Shown here piece by piece: positions 10,835 to 23,374 of a DNA stretch of 47,022 nucleotides. The DNA lies in contig BFEA01000170.1 in assembly GCA_003427395.1 (NCBI GenBank), positions 430,573 through 477,594 of the forward strand. The letters are read 5' to 3'. Position 1 is the stretch's first letter. Each line of letters opens with the position of its first letter. Under the pieces are notes generated by a model that was not told the origin of the DNA, ran no database searches, and saw only the letters and a program-made list of their open reading frames with translations. The position numbers and the translations under genes were made by a program. This DNA is from Chara braunii (taxonomy: Eukaryota > Streptophyta > Charophyceae > Charales > Characeae).

Positions 10835-11281
10835 TTGGGACAGGAATTCGACATCTCTAGAAAACTAATGCCTCAGTATTTCGGTCCCTGGGAAGTCTTA
10901 GACATTGTGGATACTGATTTGGATGGTCCCTTGTACATAATTCGTATCCTTGGGCACCTACGATCTTACCCTGTGTTTCACGCCTCAAAACTTGCACCTT
11001 TCGCTGAAACAGGACAGTTCCCATCAAGGAGATCTATGCTGCCCCCAACCATGGATGGTCATGTGGACGTCAACGATATCCTGGAGCACAGAGACATGCC
11101 TGTACCCAAGCCAGCTGGCAGGGGTAGACCGCCTAAGCCTGTGAGAGAATACAGAGTACGGTTCAGGAATCGTACTGATCCAAAGGAAGATCGATGGTTT
11201 ACAAGGGAGGAACTTCTGAAGACAGCTTCTCAGATCGTGGCCGAGTATGAAAGAAGGTTGAAGGGGAACGCACCAGCATGA
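10835..11281 (+). pseudogene. pol: Integrase C terminus with chromodomain
   Basis: A 148-codon open stretch. Residues about 15-55 (PQYFGPWEV ... YPVFHASKLAPF) are the GPY/F-type module. Residues about 80-145 (VNDILEHR ... YRVRFRNRTDPKEDRWF) form a chromodomain ending in an acidic/basic helix. Chromodomains of this class are thought to steer integration to heterochromatin. The stop precedes the polypurine tract by about 25 bp. The Met start is only the first Met of the open frame; the domain originally belonged to the Pol polyprotein. Confidence 0.9.
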
Positions 11282-11306
11282 AGAATCTCAGCGGACTTTC
11301 AAAGCT

Positions 11307-11319
11307 AAGGGGGATGGAA
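11307..11319 (+). promoter_or_regulatory. Polypurine tract
   Basis: AAGGGGGATGGAA lies directly upstream of the 3' LTR TG, the normal site of plus-strand DNA priming. Confidence 0.85.
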
Positions 11320-12381
11320 TGCGAGGAAAGAGCCCTCAAGGGGCCCTTACCAGACATGCACATGTTCTGGGCAGAGGCCCCCAGCAAGCCAAGTACCCGC
11401 CCTAAGTGAAGGAGGGCCTGAATATTCATCAAAGCCCAAAATTCGACATTTTCATACGTGGGTACTCAGGCTGTTGCAGCCCGCCAGTTGGCTGAGTGGA
11501 CGCGTGAGCCTCACTTAGCTGCTTCATACAGTTGGCCCAGGCCTTGGCAGTTGCGCCTGGGCACATACACACAATGCACGGCCGATACATCACGAAGCGG
11601 CCACAGGCCTACGCAAAGGCAGCACTGTCGACGTACCTATCCCGGGTCCTGTGCAAATGCAGCAAACGGCCCAAGTCTGGACACTCAGGCTGTGCCCAAC
11701 TGTAAACGGCCTCGGGCCCGGGCGCGGGCACTTGGGCCCAACCGGAAGGTACTGGAAGCTTCCAGCCAGCCCCCACGCAACCACGCAGAGGCTGCCACGC
11801 AGGGAATTCTGGCCCACGCAGGCAATACTGTCATGCTGCTGCGGTGCTGCGTTAGAGGCTACATGCTGCACCGAGGCCAGAGCGTGTGCGTGCGCGTGAG
11901 AGGTGAAGAGGGGGCGCTGCTGGGCAGCGGAGCGCAAGCAGCCATAGCCAGGCTGCAGGGCGCTAGGGGGTAACAGAGCGATGGGTGGTCTTCAGGAAGG
12001 AGGCAGGTGTGGGTGGACAAGGTCTGATGAGGGGGGGATGCAAGATACGTACCTGGTACATGGACGAAGTCGGCTATGGTGTTGACATCATGTACATTGG
12101 TCTTCGAGAGTCGAAGTGACCCTGTTGCGAGAATGCTGATGTAGGTAGGATAGTCGAGTAGTGTAGGCTAGGTGCTGGGCGCCAGACAGAGAGGAGCGAC
12201 TTTGGATACTGTGTTGGTGTGGCCTGAGGACTTGAACATTGGCTCATTACTTCATTGTATTGCTCTTATTTGGATGGGATCTCGGTGCATTTGTCCTCTC
12301 TGCTTCTACACGACTACTTGCACATCTGTGTGATTTCGCAACTTGGTTTTCTGCATATCATTCCCACTCATATTCCTTGCA
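11320..12381 (+). repeat. 3' LTR
   Basis: Starts TGCGAGGAA after the polypurine tract and ends CCTTGCA. It aligns with the 5' LTR and lacks the rps19 insert, so it serves as the empty-site reference. Confidence 0.93.
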
Positions 12382-12529
12382 AAGACTAGACACGTGCAAA
12401 TAATTAGTTAACAAGCACTTTCACGAAGACTCGCTAATCATGTACAGTTGCTCGGGTTTTGACTACCCATAGTACGTTCGCAGTACCGAAATACAGGACG
12501 CTTTAGAAAAACAAGAATTGTTGGTCTCC

Positions 12530-12665
12530 GGCGGGATTTGAACCCAAGACCTGGTCCAAGTGAACAGTAAGTATTAGTGCTACCGATTTTGCTGTTTTTA
12601 CATTAGCTGCCAGTAAGATTTGAGCCTGCGACCTACAAGTGGAAACACTGCTACCTGCTCTTGAA
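12530..12665 (-). repeat. Tandem tRNA-like modules (possible dimeric SINE)
   Basis: On the minus strand two copies of a D-arm-like GGTAGC motif are each followed by a T-arm-like B box. Module 1 has its A-like box at 12650-12660 and GGCTCAAATC at about 12617-12627. Module 2 has its A-like box at 12577-12593 and GGTTCAAATCC at 12534-12544. Neither folds into a complete cloverleaf by eye: anticodon stem and acceptor pairing fail. Decayed tRNAs or a tRNA-derived SINE with RNA polymerase III A/B boxes are the likely readings. Confidence 0.4.
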
Positions 12666-12884
12666 CACATAGGACCCTGTAGGACCTATACATCTAGAAC
12701 TCTCTAGGCTACCTGCGAGAGGCTGCCTGTCAGGCATGTGCACAGGTACCCCAGATTTTTTTGTGTGTGAAACAGAGAGGGAAGAGAGAATGTCAGACCT
12801 GAAAGATAGCTTCATTCCAGGACACAACACGCTCTCATCGAAGTCCACAAGAAGCCCAGTTTCCGAGGACACAATGGCCCTTTA

Positions 12885-12990
12885 TCATGACTGTACTGGA
12901 CCTGAGAGGTGACCTGTATACATTAGAGTACACATTGTGCCTCTATAGAACATCGTGCCTCTCTATCTTCTAGGTCCAGTACAGTGATGA
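12885..12990. repeat. Short inverted repeat (19 bp arms)
   Basis: TCATGACTGTACTGGACCT at 12885-12903 is mirrored by AGGTCCAGTACAGTGATGA at 12972-12990 (18 of 19). It could form a hairpin or be a small MITE. Confidence 0.6.
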
Positions 12991-14001
12991 CGAGTGCATG
13001 GCGCTCCCCAATATCCTTCTTCGAGAACACACCCTGGTTATGACTGTATTGGATAGAAAAATAGTACCTTCAGACAGAGAAAGGGGCTGTAGACTTCACC
13101 AAGTGTTAAAAGATAGTATTGCTCACGCACAGAGAGAGGGGTAAAACCCACTTCCGTCGTTACCAAGTGTAAAAGATAGTATTGTTCACGACATGTGCCT
13201 CAAGTTTGAAATAAATGTATCCCTGTCAAGTGTGCAAAGCCTGAGAATCTAGACCAACAGGCCTGCGTGGAAATCATCAACTCTCTCTGGTGGGAGAAGG
13301 GGACCCAACGAATGATTCCTTGCGTTCATATATGTGGTTCACAGGGCTTCCATTGGTCCGGTGCCTATATGATTAATGCCTTGCATGGCGGAAGTGATTA
13401 TGATATGCAACCCCGCACAAAGCACTCCTGGGAAAATGCAGAATGAGAGTCCAGGGTTTCCATGACGTGCAGACAGCAATCATTCACCATTCATATAACC
13501 GTGCATGAAAGGGAGTTATTGATCATCCGAATCAGCACAAGGGGACTCGAAAAGGAACATCGTCACAACGTAAATCGATGATAGTTTAAAGTCAAGCAGC
13601 TGATCAAAGTCAACGCCAACTCTCCACCGCTACAGACTGTCTGGGTCCTTAATCCTCACTCACCTTTTCTACTTTTCATCCTCAGAAATGCCAACCCGCC
13701 ACAACAACCATCTTCTAGGAGAAACCTTGGAACACAGGAGACCATTGGTCAACATGTTCTTTTAGGGCTGGCCGCATCGGTAGAGGCTCTGTTCATTGGG
13801 CACAGTTGCAGAGAGCTGCACCGCTCCATGTACACTTTGATGCCACGCTGATGCGATCAAGCGGCTTGCCGTTGCTCTGACTCATGTAATGTCACTCCAT
13901 TTTCTCCTCACCTTTACTGTCTGCCTCCATCTACCTACTACCGTCTTCTCCCAAAAATGAGCTTTCAAAAAAGAACTGTTTTGGGAAATTTAGACCCCTT
14001 T
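12991..14001. other. No gene recognised
   Basis: Only a local duplication of CCAAGTGT(T)AAAAGATAGTATTG (around 13098 and 13163) stands out. Confidence 0.5.
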
Positions 14002-14075
14002 CTTCAAATAGAAGGGCACTTTGGACATAATGTTATGCTTCTCTTCGAATAAAACACAGGTGCCTTCTATTCGAA
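14002..14075. mobile_element. Small palindromic element
   Basis: CTTCAAATAGAAGGGCAC at 14002-14019 is mirrored by GTGCCTTCTATTCGAA at 14060-14075. It resembles a shortened member of the palindromic class found at 24379, 31870 and 41522, but sequence identity with them is limited. Confidence 0.45.
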
Positions 14076-14147
14076 TTCACAAAGAGAAAACTATTGTATT
14101 GGAATAGATTCAATAGAACATTACTTCTCTTTTTTTTTTTTTAGCGG

Positions 14148-14150
<3 letters not shown>

Positions 14151-14192
<42 letters not shown>

Positions 14193-14206
14193 NNNNNNNN
14201 NNNNNN

Positions 14207-14279
<73 letters not shown>

Positions 14280-14308
14280 CTGTGTGTGTGTGTGTGTGTG
14301 TATGTGTG
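14151..14308. repeat. (CT)n-(TG)n microsatellite with 14 Ns
   Basis: A CT run from 14151 contains an N gap at 14193-14206, continues to about 14273, and passes into a TG run. Tract length is therefore not reliable. Confidence 0.95.
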
Positions 14309-16481
14309 CAAACCTGCCCTTTGCACACCGCCCTATCTGACAGCCAAAAAAGTGAAAGCCTGACGCCTGGAGGGATGCGACGCACCTCACTCCACCACTG
14401 ACCAGGGCCTCGTTTCACTGCTCACCAGGAGCAGAAAAGACAGAAAGCACAGCGTTGTATCTTTCCATATTCCAGCATTTGCACATTTGCTGAGGAGCGG
14501 AGTGACGCCCCAAGTAGGGAAAATGAGTGAATCTTCGGCCAGAACACGGAAAGGTACAATGAGACTTTTTTTCTCCGTTTCTTTCAGTGCTCCGAGGCCC
14601 TTCGCCACGGTCCAGAACTGAGCCTACTCAGCCTCAACCGGACCCCCTGGTGTCCGTAAAGTTGCTCTCGACAACTCGACTGAAACGCATATGCGAATTA
14701 AACAAATACAATGCACGGTATGTGCTGTATTCGTTTACAACACATATGCCTTATGCTCGAAGGAAGACGACAGTTCTGTCACATTGGGCCTCAAATGCTC
14801 CCATGCCAATGTGGCACCGCAAGAGGAATCATTAATGCTAAACAGTGGATGCGTAGGAGATAGCGGACTGACGTAATGAGTGCAGCAGGCCATGGAGCTG
14901 AGCTTAAAAAAGTCTGTCCTGAATGAATAGATGGACGAGATGCATTACTTCAAAACCCCAGATGGGAGCTGGAAAATGCACCATGAGACAAAGCCTGACC
15001 TCTGCCCAGTCCAAATGCATCGCTGCTCAACGCCTCGGATCCAGGTGACAATAAATTTCTACTCCTGACTTCCACAGGTCTGGACCTGACTGTTGACTTT
15101 CTCAGGCCAGGTTTAACTGGTCTCAGCTTTTTGGGGGTGTCTGCTGGCCTTGGGCTTAGTCTGTAGGCTTCTGGGGGTTATATGTTCGTTATGTGCATTC
15201 ACAGACCAATTATTTACAGAGTCCTCCCATGGTCTCATGCTGGATTGAAAACGAATCCAGCATGGCATTCACACGTTCCTATACACATGTGCAAATGACG
15301 ATATGACTTGGAGAGAGCAATCCACACCAAACCATATGATGAGAATACACAGCAGAAGCTCAAAACCAAAAATAGATTTAAATCAATTCCCATTAATACC
15401 GTCTCTCTCCAACTCAATCAGTTGGACGAAATTCCCAGGGATCCCAACCACGTTACAACATCCACAGACCAATTATTTACAGAGTCCTCCCTCTACGTCC
15501 AGCTATGGAGCCACTTCCACTTCCAGCACTCAACCTAGCAGACCCATCAATCGCCACACACCCTCCTGAACTGAACAGACCATGCTGCACCAATCATAAT
15601 GCCCACTGCAGATGAAGTGTCCGTTCTGCAGGGGAGCGCATCTCCCAGGATGAAGAAGAGGAACACTAACTTGATGAAAACGACGAGATATATTTGATGA
15701 CAGCGCTGTCTAGCCCCAACAGAACACAAGGGGAGGCACTTTACAGCGCTCAGGGCCTGATGACCAGCGCTGTCACAAGGAGAATTGTTTGGCCCTAGCT
15801 ATGGCCGACAGCAACAGGAGGAAGATGATGCTCAGCCCAGCTGGTGATAGCCCAGCATCCAGGCATGACCTCTTTTCCCACCTCGTGGAAAGAAGTAATA
15901 AAAACGAACAAAGAACCCGACTACCTTCGACAGGCAGTGCTGTGTACACTCCCAGACTACGGACTCCACGACCTACTGGACTGCTACCTCTTCGGACAAA
16001 ACAGACAGCCTGAATCTAGACTGAAAACGACCCTCAAGGAGACCCTACAACCCAATGCAGGAAAAGACTACGGGCCTCCAGCAAGTAACTGCAAAAAAGA
16101 CAACAACTACAGCTCACTTAAACTAAGAGCAGTCCCTACTAAGGGACAGTCCAAAGGATCAAGCCCCGTGGGGCTGAAAACAGCCACACAACCGGGACAT
16201 TTAGCATACACCCCCGCCTAGACAACTGCAATTCACTGCATGTTGATTTAGTTTGACCTCATCCTAGTCAGGGTCGTTTCAAAGGTGCACAACGGAGTAG
16301 GGAGAGAGAGGAGGGGAGAGCGAGAGAGAGAGAGAGGAAGATACAGCCACACAAAGCAAGACCAAAGGGGCCAGGAAGGGGGATTTAAAGGGGGGATCTA
16401 AAGGGGGGAGGGGGGATGGAAGGGAGAGTGGAATCTACAATATGGAAATGCTATTTCATACAAGACGCGCTTCAGCGAGAG
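14309..16481. other. No gene recognised
   Basis: Short open frames overlap on both strands without domains or consistent splice context. A GA-rich tract occurs at about 16303-16337. Confidence 0.5.
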
Positions 16482-16905
16482 CTGTACTTGTATCCTGTGC
16501 TTCATTAGGCGATACTCACACTTGAGATCCGTTAACGGGAACCAAACCTTGTTGCCGTTAAAAAAAACTCCTAGTGCGAGTTTTATGCCTTCAGGCATTC
16601 ATTAGACCCAAAACAGGCCGGTCTATTTCTGGCAATCACCTTCTAATGTACCAGGTCTCGTTCAAAGCCGAAAGAGCAGACAAGAACACAAACGATGGAT
16701 AATACAGGAACCAAACTGTACTTGTATCCTGTGCTTCATTAGGGAATACTCACACTTGAGATCCGTTAACAGGAACCAAACCTGGTGCCAAAAAAAAAAA
16801 ACTCCTAGTGCGAGTTTTACACCTTTAGGCATTCATTAGACCCAAAACAGGTCTCGTTCAAAGCCGAAAGAGCAGACAAGATCACAAGACGATGGATAAT
16901 ACAGG
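16482..16905. repeat. Tandem duplication, ~230 bp unit
   Basis: GTACTTGTATCCTGTGCTTC and the following sequence, including CTCCTAGTGCGAGTTTTA and CGATGGATAATACAGG, occurs at about 16485-16708 and again at about 16720-16905. The second copy lacks a few tens of bases (the stretch around 16618-16650). Substitutions show the duplication is real rather than an assembly echo. Confidence 0.85.
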
Positions 16906-19853
16906 TAGGACATTGAGTGATGATAGGGATTTGCCAACGAGGTGAAAGTGAAAACGAGTCAATCTGAGAACAAAGTTTGGTGAACAAGCATATCAGAGAG
17001 AGCAAAGAGTTCCTCAGAAGAGCCTGTGCAAACACACAGAGGGAGCCATTTCATGATAACTTGTTCAAAATGCTAGCCAAAGATTATCATACACTTCAAC
17101 ACCCAGAATTGACAAACATTCTACTGGAGCTAAATGCAATGAAAAGTCAAGGCGAAGGGAACATGCATTTCTCAAAGAGAACTGCAATGTCCTGCATACC
17201 TGTGGAGAGAACTTCTGGAAAACATAGCTGTGGTTATATGGGTAGTTCAAGGTTGCGCGGATCTCCGTCACTTTGACATCAGACTCGGCTGTTTGAGACA
17301 CGATAAGAGGAACCACAAGCAAGCGCACAAATAACAGCCTACTCATGAGCAAAAACTTGCCCCGCAACTCCAGACAATTCAAAACAGGAAATCAGTTTCC
17401 ATCTGCCTTCCAAGCCTCACATCTTTCAAGCCCGCTGCCAGATTGAGTTTCAACCCCAAGTTCAGACTCGCTCTGGCGTTGCCATATCAGCACGCGATAT
17501 ACGCAGTATTACGCACAATGACGAATACACAGAACCAAAACGCACCACTAAACCCCACCGTACAGCCACAGAAAATGCAGAGACCACATACAAATGCCCC
17601 ATCACCTGGCCTGTACACAAGACCATCATCAAAATCGCCGAAACAGTCATTCCATTAGCCATTATCCATCATCCTCATTCCTTTAGAATACTTGCAAGAT
17701 TTTTCTCCAGGGTGGCCTTGTAGTTGTGCACCTACTCTCGGTTGGAAGTGTTTTGAAGACGTAATTCATGTGCACCATCTTCCAAGCATGCACAGCCTAG
17801 CAAGCACTGTTCATTCCAAAGGATGAGCAACCCTTGTGTAATGTTCATCCACACCCGAAACTCATGTTTGTTAATCGTGTGATGTGCAACATATTATGTC
17901 TTATTAATCAAGCCGGTTGGGAAACCCTTATCGACTCAGCTCAAGATGGTGACTAATAGCCCTGTCAACCGGTATTACTCAGAAATGACCGCAAAGAATC
18001 CTCAAAACCTCCTGATGCTCTTTGAATGCCGGCATCTGACTAAAAAAGCACGGAGACAGTTCGGCATCTGCTTACCTCCATTGTTGATGCCAAGAAGAAC
18101 GCTGGCTGGCTGTCCTGCCGGAAGAACTGCACACAGCCACATCAACACCACACCAATGAACATCTACAAGCTTGTCAATTCATTATCCAGTCAAAGCAGT
18201 CGGCTAACTTTCTCAAAAAACGACTTCGAAATGAAAAAAAAAGAACGAGCTACAGACAAAAGCTCTCTGCACAGACACCAGACAAATTGCGAGCCATTCT
18301 CCATATTGGATACAAGCCTTGTGGCATCGGACGAGCGCTTCACTCTGACACCCTGCACTCCAGAGTGCATAATAAACTAGGTTGCGTTGTATACTCTCAG
18401 CCAAGGGAAAATGCTCAGCTCAACCGACCAAGGACATCTTGAAATTCAGTTTGAACTTTGAATATGACACCATCCAGGAGCGCAACAAACCAAGCACCCG
18501 GGATCCATGTTTCAACTGACTAGACAGCATATTTCTCTAACCTTTGATCCCTGCCAATCTTACACACAAGAGCATCCTTGTGCAAGCCACTCACGTTTGT
18601 CTTTGCTTTTTGGAAATACAACGGCCAAGTCAACACCAGGTGCAGGGCCTAACGCCATATCTTCCACAGGTTCATCTCCTCCATCAGAGCCAACGACCGC
18701 CACTGTGTCTGCTCCAGAAGCAGTTCCATCACCATCCGCAGCGCCATCACCTCTGACTGCTGTTCACAACACGTCACAAGCAAACAAATCACAACAAAGC
18801 GCTTCTTATAATGAGTTGCCAAAGGCACAGAAACAAGGAGCCGTGACGAAAACAGCAATCCGCAACTGCCGCACATGATTGACTACCGTTGTGTTAGAGT
18901 TCTTTATCATAGCTTACAGGGTGCCCCACCTATTTGGAAGACCCGATACACCTTTTCTTTCATGCTAATCTTCTCTGTATCGTTCCAGATTTAACGGATG
19001 CCCTGAAGGACCCCAGCACCCCTTTAAAACAAGAAAAAGAACATTTTTCCTTACATAGTGGAAACCAAACTTCCCTGGTCAGGGATCGAGGACATAACGC
19101 ACCACAGAAATCCATGTTGATCGCAGCAGTTAACAGCAATCAACACAACGAAAGAGAAACAAACAAACAATGGCCCTCGGACATAAGGTTTGCTTTCAAT
19201 GAACTTCATTTGGAAAGAGAAAGATGTAACAGGACTCGGCTACCAGATCGTCAATTCCCTTTACCAACCTTCAGCTTGCAACACGAGAGAGACCACTGGA
19301 TTGGTTTGGAATGTGCAATGGATAAGTTCCTTGCTCGTGAAACTGCATGCCACTGGGATGTCACTCTTCTGCCTCTGTCATAGCCCGTTTCACTAACCAG
19401 AAGATCTGAATGCATTAAGCACCAAGATGGCAATTAACCATTCGAAATACGAGGACAGCAGGTTCCAAACACAATAGAGCCCATTTCTCATGATCTCAGA
19501 CCTGCAGAACACACTTGAGCAATAAGAAATTATCATGCAGAGATAACTGCACGGATGAGAAGAGTGGAAATGCACAGGTAGAGGCCCTTTCTTTACTCCT
19601 CACAATGACCTAATTGGTTCAAAAGGTCTCTCCTCCGACCAATTGCCCCTAATTCTGAAGGCCCCGTAGTTCCACTCTATACTCCAGCATATGCCCTATT
19701 TCTAAGCCACCATTACCTCTGGGGCTGCCTTGCCAGGTCGAGTGAGGGAAGGTACAAGACTGGTTTCTGGCACTCCCGCAGGTGAAAATCCGGTATTACT
19801 GCAGTCACTATTTCAGGAAAAAGGAGGTCCTCACTGGTAGTGGCGGCTTCAGT
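16906..19853. other. No gene recognised
   Basis: Several 60-150-codon open frames (for example 17946-18380 and 18934-19383) have no recognisable domain and mutually overlapping shadows. A Ser/Thr/Pro-rich frame lies at 18507-18878. I could not support an exon model. Confidence 0.4.
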
Positions 19854-19987
19854 CACCATAGTGCCATTCTATGAAGCCTACTCTAGCACACTGAAAGAAA
19901 CAGGACAAGAACCCCTAGCGCACCATAGTGCCATTCTATGAAGCCTACTCTAGCACACTGAAAAAAACAGGACAAGAACCCCTAGCG
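19854..19987. repeat. Exact tandem duplication, 67 bp unit
   Basis: Unit CACCATAGTGCCATTCTATG... is present at 19854-19920 and 19921-19987, differing at one base (AAAGAAA against AAAAAAA). Confidence 0.95.
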
Positions 19988-20221
19988 CTGTGGGAAGAAC
20001 GGTGATGCAGCTGAACAAGCATATCAGCATCAGAACAGTCAAACCACCTGAGGTAACAGGAACTGCAGGGGTGAGAAGGACTTGTATCAGTGCAGATCCT
20101 TAAGGCCATTTCCCAAAAATAGCAGCAATAGAGAATGCTTTTACGGGTGTGGTCAGAAATGAAGAGGAAGGCCCTAGACGACCAAGCAGGTGCCCAAAGG
20201 CCCTGGGGACATGGGACAAGA

Positions 20222-20457
20222 GACCAAGTAGTTCTCGCTGTCATGTATTTTTGCAGCATCTATACTGTTCCACATTCTGTGTGAGATTATTGCTGCCATT
20301 CTAGGTCGTGCTTGCCCCTCTCAGCTATCATGGAAGTGCCTCCAAGTAGTCCTCGCTGTGGTGCATTCTTGCAGCATCTATGCTGCTCCACATTCTGTTG
20401 AGGTGAGTGCTGTCATCCCAGGTAGTGCTCGTCCCGCTCAGCCATTGTGGAGCAACG
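20222..20457. repeat. Diverged tandem duplication, ~118 bp unit
   Basis: CCAAGTAGTTCTCGCTGTC...GCAGCATCTATACTG...CACATTCTGT at 20224 recurs with substitutions at 20343. Both copies end in a CTCAGC(T/C)AT(C/T)(A/G)TGGA motif. Confidence 0.8.
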
Positions 20458-21176
20458 AAGCTATCACGACTTGAGCTTTTAATGTCTGCAATACAGTTTA
20501 TTATTCCTGAAGATGATCTCGGGGCCAGCTTGATGCCACAACTCACATGGTAACCTCTGGGAAAGGAGTCCTGTCCGCAGCCGTGCAAGACTCCTTCAAG
20601 CACCTAGTAGGCTGGAATCCATAAAGACCTGGTTATCTGAGTCCCACAGTGGACTGGTGCTGCCAGTGCAACAGTCTGTGGCAGACCTGATTGTTCAGTG
20701 TTTCATGGAAGAGACTGGGAAGAGTCACGGTCAATGTTTATGAGCTGTAAATCCCAGGTTGTGGTCCTTCAGACAGCCGCAACTTAATGCAGTTCTAGAG
20801 GCTAGATACTGAAAGGAGGGGGAGTTGGCAAAGAGGAAAGGTGGGATCAATTCATGTGCTTAATTCACATCAGTTTTTTTACCTCTTGCGCGTTTCTCGA
20901 CGTCCCTCCTGTGGCTGGTTGTTGCATTACATCTGTGGTGAGTGGTGCTTTATACGTTGGTACATTTCTTGCACTTTCATGGGGGAAACCTGGATAGCAC
21001 ACCGTTAGACGCTTCCTTTGACGGTGGTGCCCATAGTTGAGGTGTTGTGCAAGGCCCAGGTGTAGCAAGGGGGGGGGGAGGGGGGGCGGGGAGCAGGGGG
21101 AGGGCTTGCACGGGGTAACACACCTGCACGAAAACATTGCGAAGCAAAAAATGGTCAAAAAAACAAACACCAGGCT
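20458..21176. other. No gene recognised
   Basis: No coding or RNA signal; a G-rich tract lies at 21070-21110. Confidence 0.5.
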
Positions 21177-21331
21177 TTAACCCACCAGTACATGGCCCCG
21201 GGCAACTGGAGAACCTGTTTTAAGCCTCTCCAAAAATTTAGCAGGCCGAGCACCGTAGATAACCTGAATCATCAACTGGCGGCCTCCGAAAGCGGCCCGC
21301 GGCCAATAGCTGGCATGTACTGGTGCTTCAA
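21177..21331. mobile_element. MITE, family R, copy 2
   Basis: The left end TTAACCCACCAGTACATGG at 21177 and the right end CATGTACTGGTGCTTCAA ending 21331 are inverted relatives of the ends at 611-774. About 155 bp, no ORF. Confidence 0.65.
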
Positions 21332-22856
21332 GGCCACAAAAAAAATCTTCCATCTATTTCGGACCAAAACTTGCCCAGAATGCAACAGTTCTATTCCGCT
21401 GCTCCTGTTATGATCCGAGGTCAATCATGATGCAAAACTCAAGTTGTACTGATTCCTAGCTGCTCCCACTGCTGCCCCTTCACAGCAGAGCATGCTGGCC
21501 GGAAAGTTAGCAACTACTCTGGCCACTGAGTGAGGCACCAACTGGACGAGTAAGTCCACCGGCCTAGCTACTCCTCTGCGGGTCGATTCTAGGCCTACCC
21601 GAGCTGCTTCCATGCCTACCACCCACTACTTCCAATGGCTGGAAAACTCATGCAGACTGTAACCTCCACTGGACAGGACATACCTTCACTCCTTTGGGAT
21701 TGAGTTCCATCCAGGGTCCATCATCATACGTCCTGGTCGGTCTGAGTCCGGGCCAAGCCTCTACAAGTTCCTGGAAAATCACTTCAGGGTCCCTGGTTAT
21801 CTTTCCTATGTATACCTCTCCGCTCTAGGTCTCCCATAGTCCTCCTGCTGTCAAATTTCAGACCTACCCCTGACCTAGCCCCGTACCTGCACCTAGTCAC
21901 AATTCTACCCTTCTCGATGCACAGACCAACAAACACAGGCACCCTGGACTTATCAGAAAGGTGTGGCTGCATTCATGGGCAAACCAACACATTCCACACA
22001 CATCTGCAAGCACACATCAAAGGCAATGACTTGTCGGAAAAACAGAGGGTTCTCAGATCTACTCTGATCATTGCGGCTACTATCTATGTATGTCCATGGA
22101 GCAAGCCGTAGATTCCGGACATGTGCCCAAGTCTCTGAACATACACAGAATAGGAATTTACTATCCTACTAACACTAACTACGACTATTCTACGGACTAT
22201 TGTGCTGCTAAGCTGTAGAATTGAAACATGTGCATGTCTCCAAACATACACAGATGTGCAACATGTGCCAGGAATTAGTACTCTACTACTAGTTCTGGTT
22301 AAGACTGACAATTTGCTACAAATGTAAAACGTGTATCTATGCCCATAAATTTGATTCAAAGATGCAGGGCACGTACTTAGGTCCATAAATTTACACGCAC
22401 GCCCTGGTGTCCGGACCTTCTTATCAATATGACTGCGAGTTTACCATAGTCTACTACTCCCCTTGCCGTCATCCATACAGTACATCCTTGCAGATAGTTG
22501 ACAACATAGTCCCAAGGGACTCAGGCCAACACAGACACTAATGCAATTCAGAATATGAGACCCTCAAAGACATTGATAAGCAGCTCTGATGGAGCTTGCC
22601 TTTCAGTAAAATTTCATACCCCTGTACAATCCCCTAATCAGCCTTCGCCTGGCTCCCCAGGTCAATCCACAGGTCCTTGATTCTCCGAGGTGGTGGAAAC
22701 CAAAAACAAGGCAAATACAACCTGAAGCAACATCATCATCCATTGGATGGTATTTGAGATTCACACAAGAGATATCCACTGCTCTAACAGTGACACTGTA
22801 TGTCTTGCTGCATGAAACACAGGATACGTCCTTGGGTGCGTTGCAGCATGTTCAAC
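21332..22856. other. No gene; degenerate internal repeat near 22120-22390
   Basis: CATGTGC and (T/C)CCAAACATACACAGA-type motifs recur around 22120, 22225 and 22255, with repeated CTACTA / CTACTAG strings, suggesting an old short tandem array. No coding signal is supported. Confidence 0.4.
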
Positions 22857-23190
22857 AAATGAGGACAAAGGGATTGTCTCTCACAACGCCCAGGATTGTT
22901 CATGTCCATGACAGAAAGCTCTCTTCAATGATGACCCAACAACAGGGTGACTATCTGCAGAGAGAGGAAACTCAGCACTACCTGTGGCTGCCACCTTGTG
23001 GCATCTACACAAAATGAGGACCTAGGGATTCTCTCTTACAACGACCACAGGGTTGTCCATGGCCGAGATTATCTCTTATGACGACAAAATGAGTTCCCTT
23101 CTGCAATGAACCAACAAGGGTGACTCCCTGCAGAGAGAGGAAACCCAGCACTCTCTGTGGCAGCCACCTCGCGTTACCAGCAAACAGCAG
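22857..23190. repeat. Diverged tandem duplication, ~155-173 bp unit
   Basis: AAATGAGGACAAAGGGATT at 22857 recurs as AAATGAGGACCTAGGGATT at 23011. GGGTGACTATCTGCAGAGAG at 22945 recurs at 23118 as GGGTGACTCCCTGCAGAGAG, with shared GGAAAC(T/C)CAGCAC. The repeat breaks any long frame. Confidence 0.8.
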
Positions 23191-23374
23191 AAGGATGACA
23201 CACTCTATTGGCCAGTACCAAATCGGGGGGCTGCAACAGAACGATCCCTGCAACGAGAGTTTTGCATTACCAGGCGATCTTCAGGACAAGGAGGGAACGA
23301 CATCCCTAACTCTGATAGCTGGAACTAGCCCAACATTATCACAAGTAACTCCGAACTGACCGGTCATTCGGACG

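Larger units (their letters stand above)
3071..12381 (+). mobile_element. Ty3/gypsy LTR retrotransposon (chromovirus), degenerate
   Basis: All structural landmarks are present in order: TG...CA LTRs, an initiator-Met-type PBS immediately inside the 5' LTR, gag, a protease with DTGS, RT with YLDD, RNase H, integrase, a GPY-type/chromodomain C terminus, and a polypurine tract abutting the 3' LTR. The order PR-RT-RH-IN is that of Metaviridae-type (Ty3/gypsy) elements, and the C-terminal chromodomain places it with chromoviruses. AAGA flanks both sides (3067-3070 and 12382-12385), consistent with a 4-5 bp target duplication. Multiple stops and frameshifts, and a mutated RNase H first Asp, make it non-autonomous. 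LTRs differ by many substitutions and indels, so the insertion is not recent. Confidence 0.95.

Noticed and set aside
14110-14418. Arg-Glu repeat protein
   Set aside because: Translation of a (CT)n microsatellite across an N gap.
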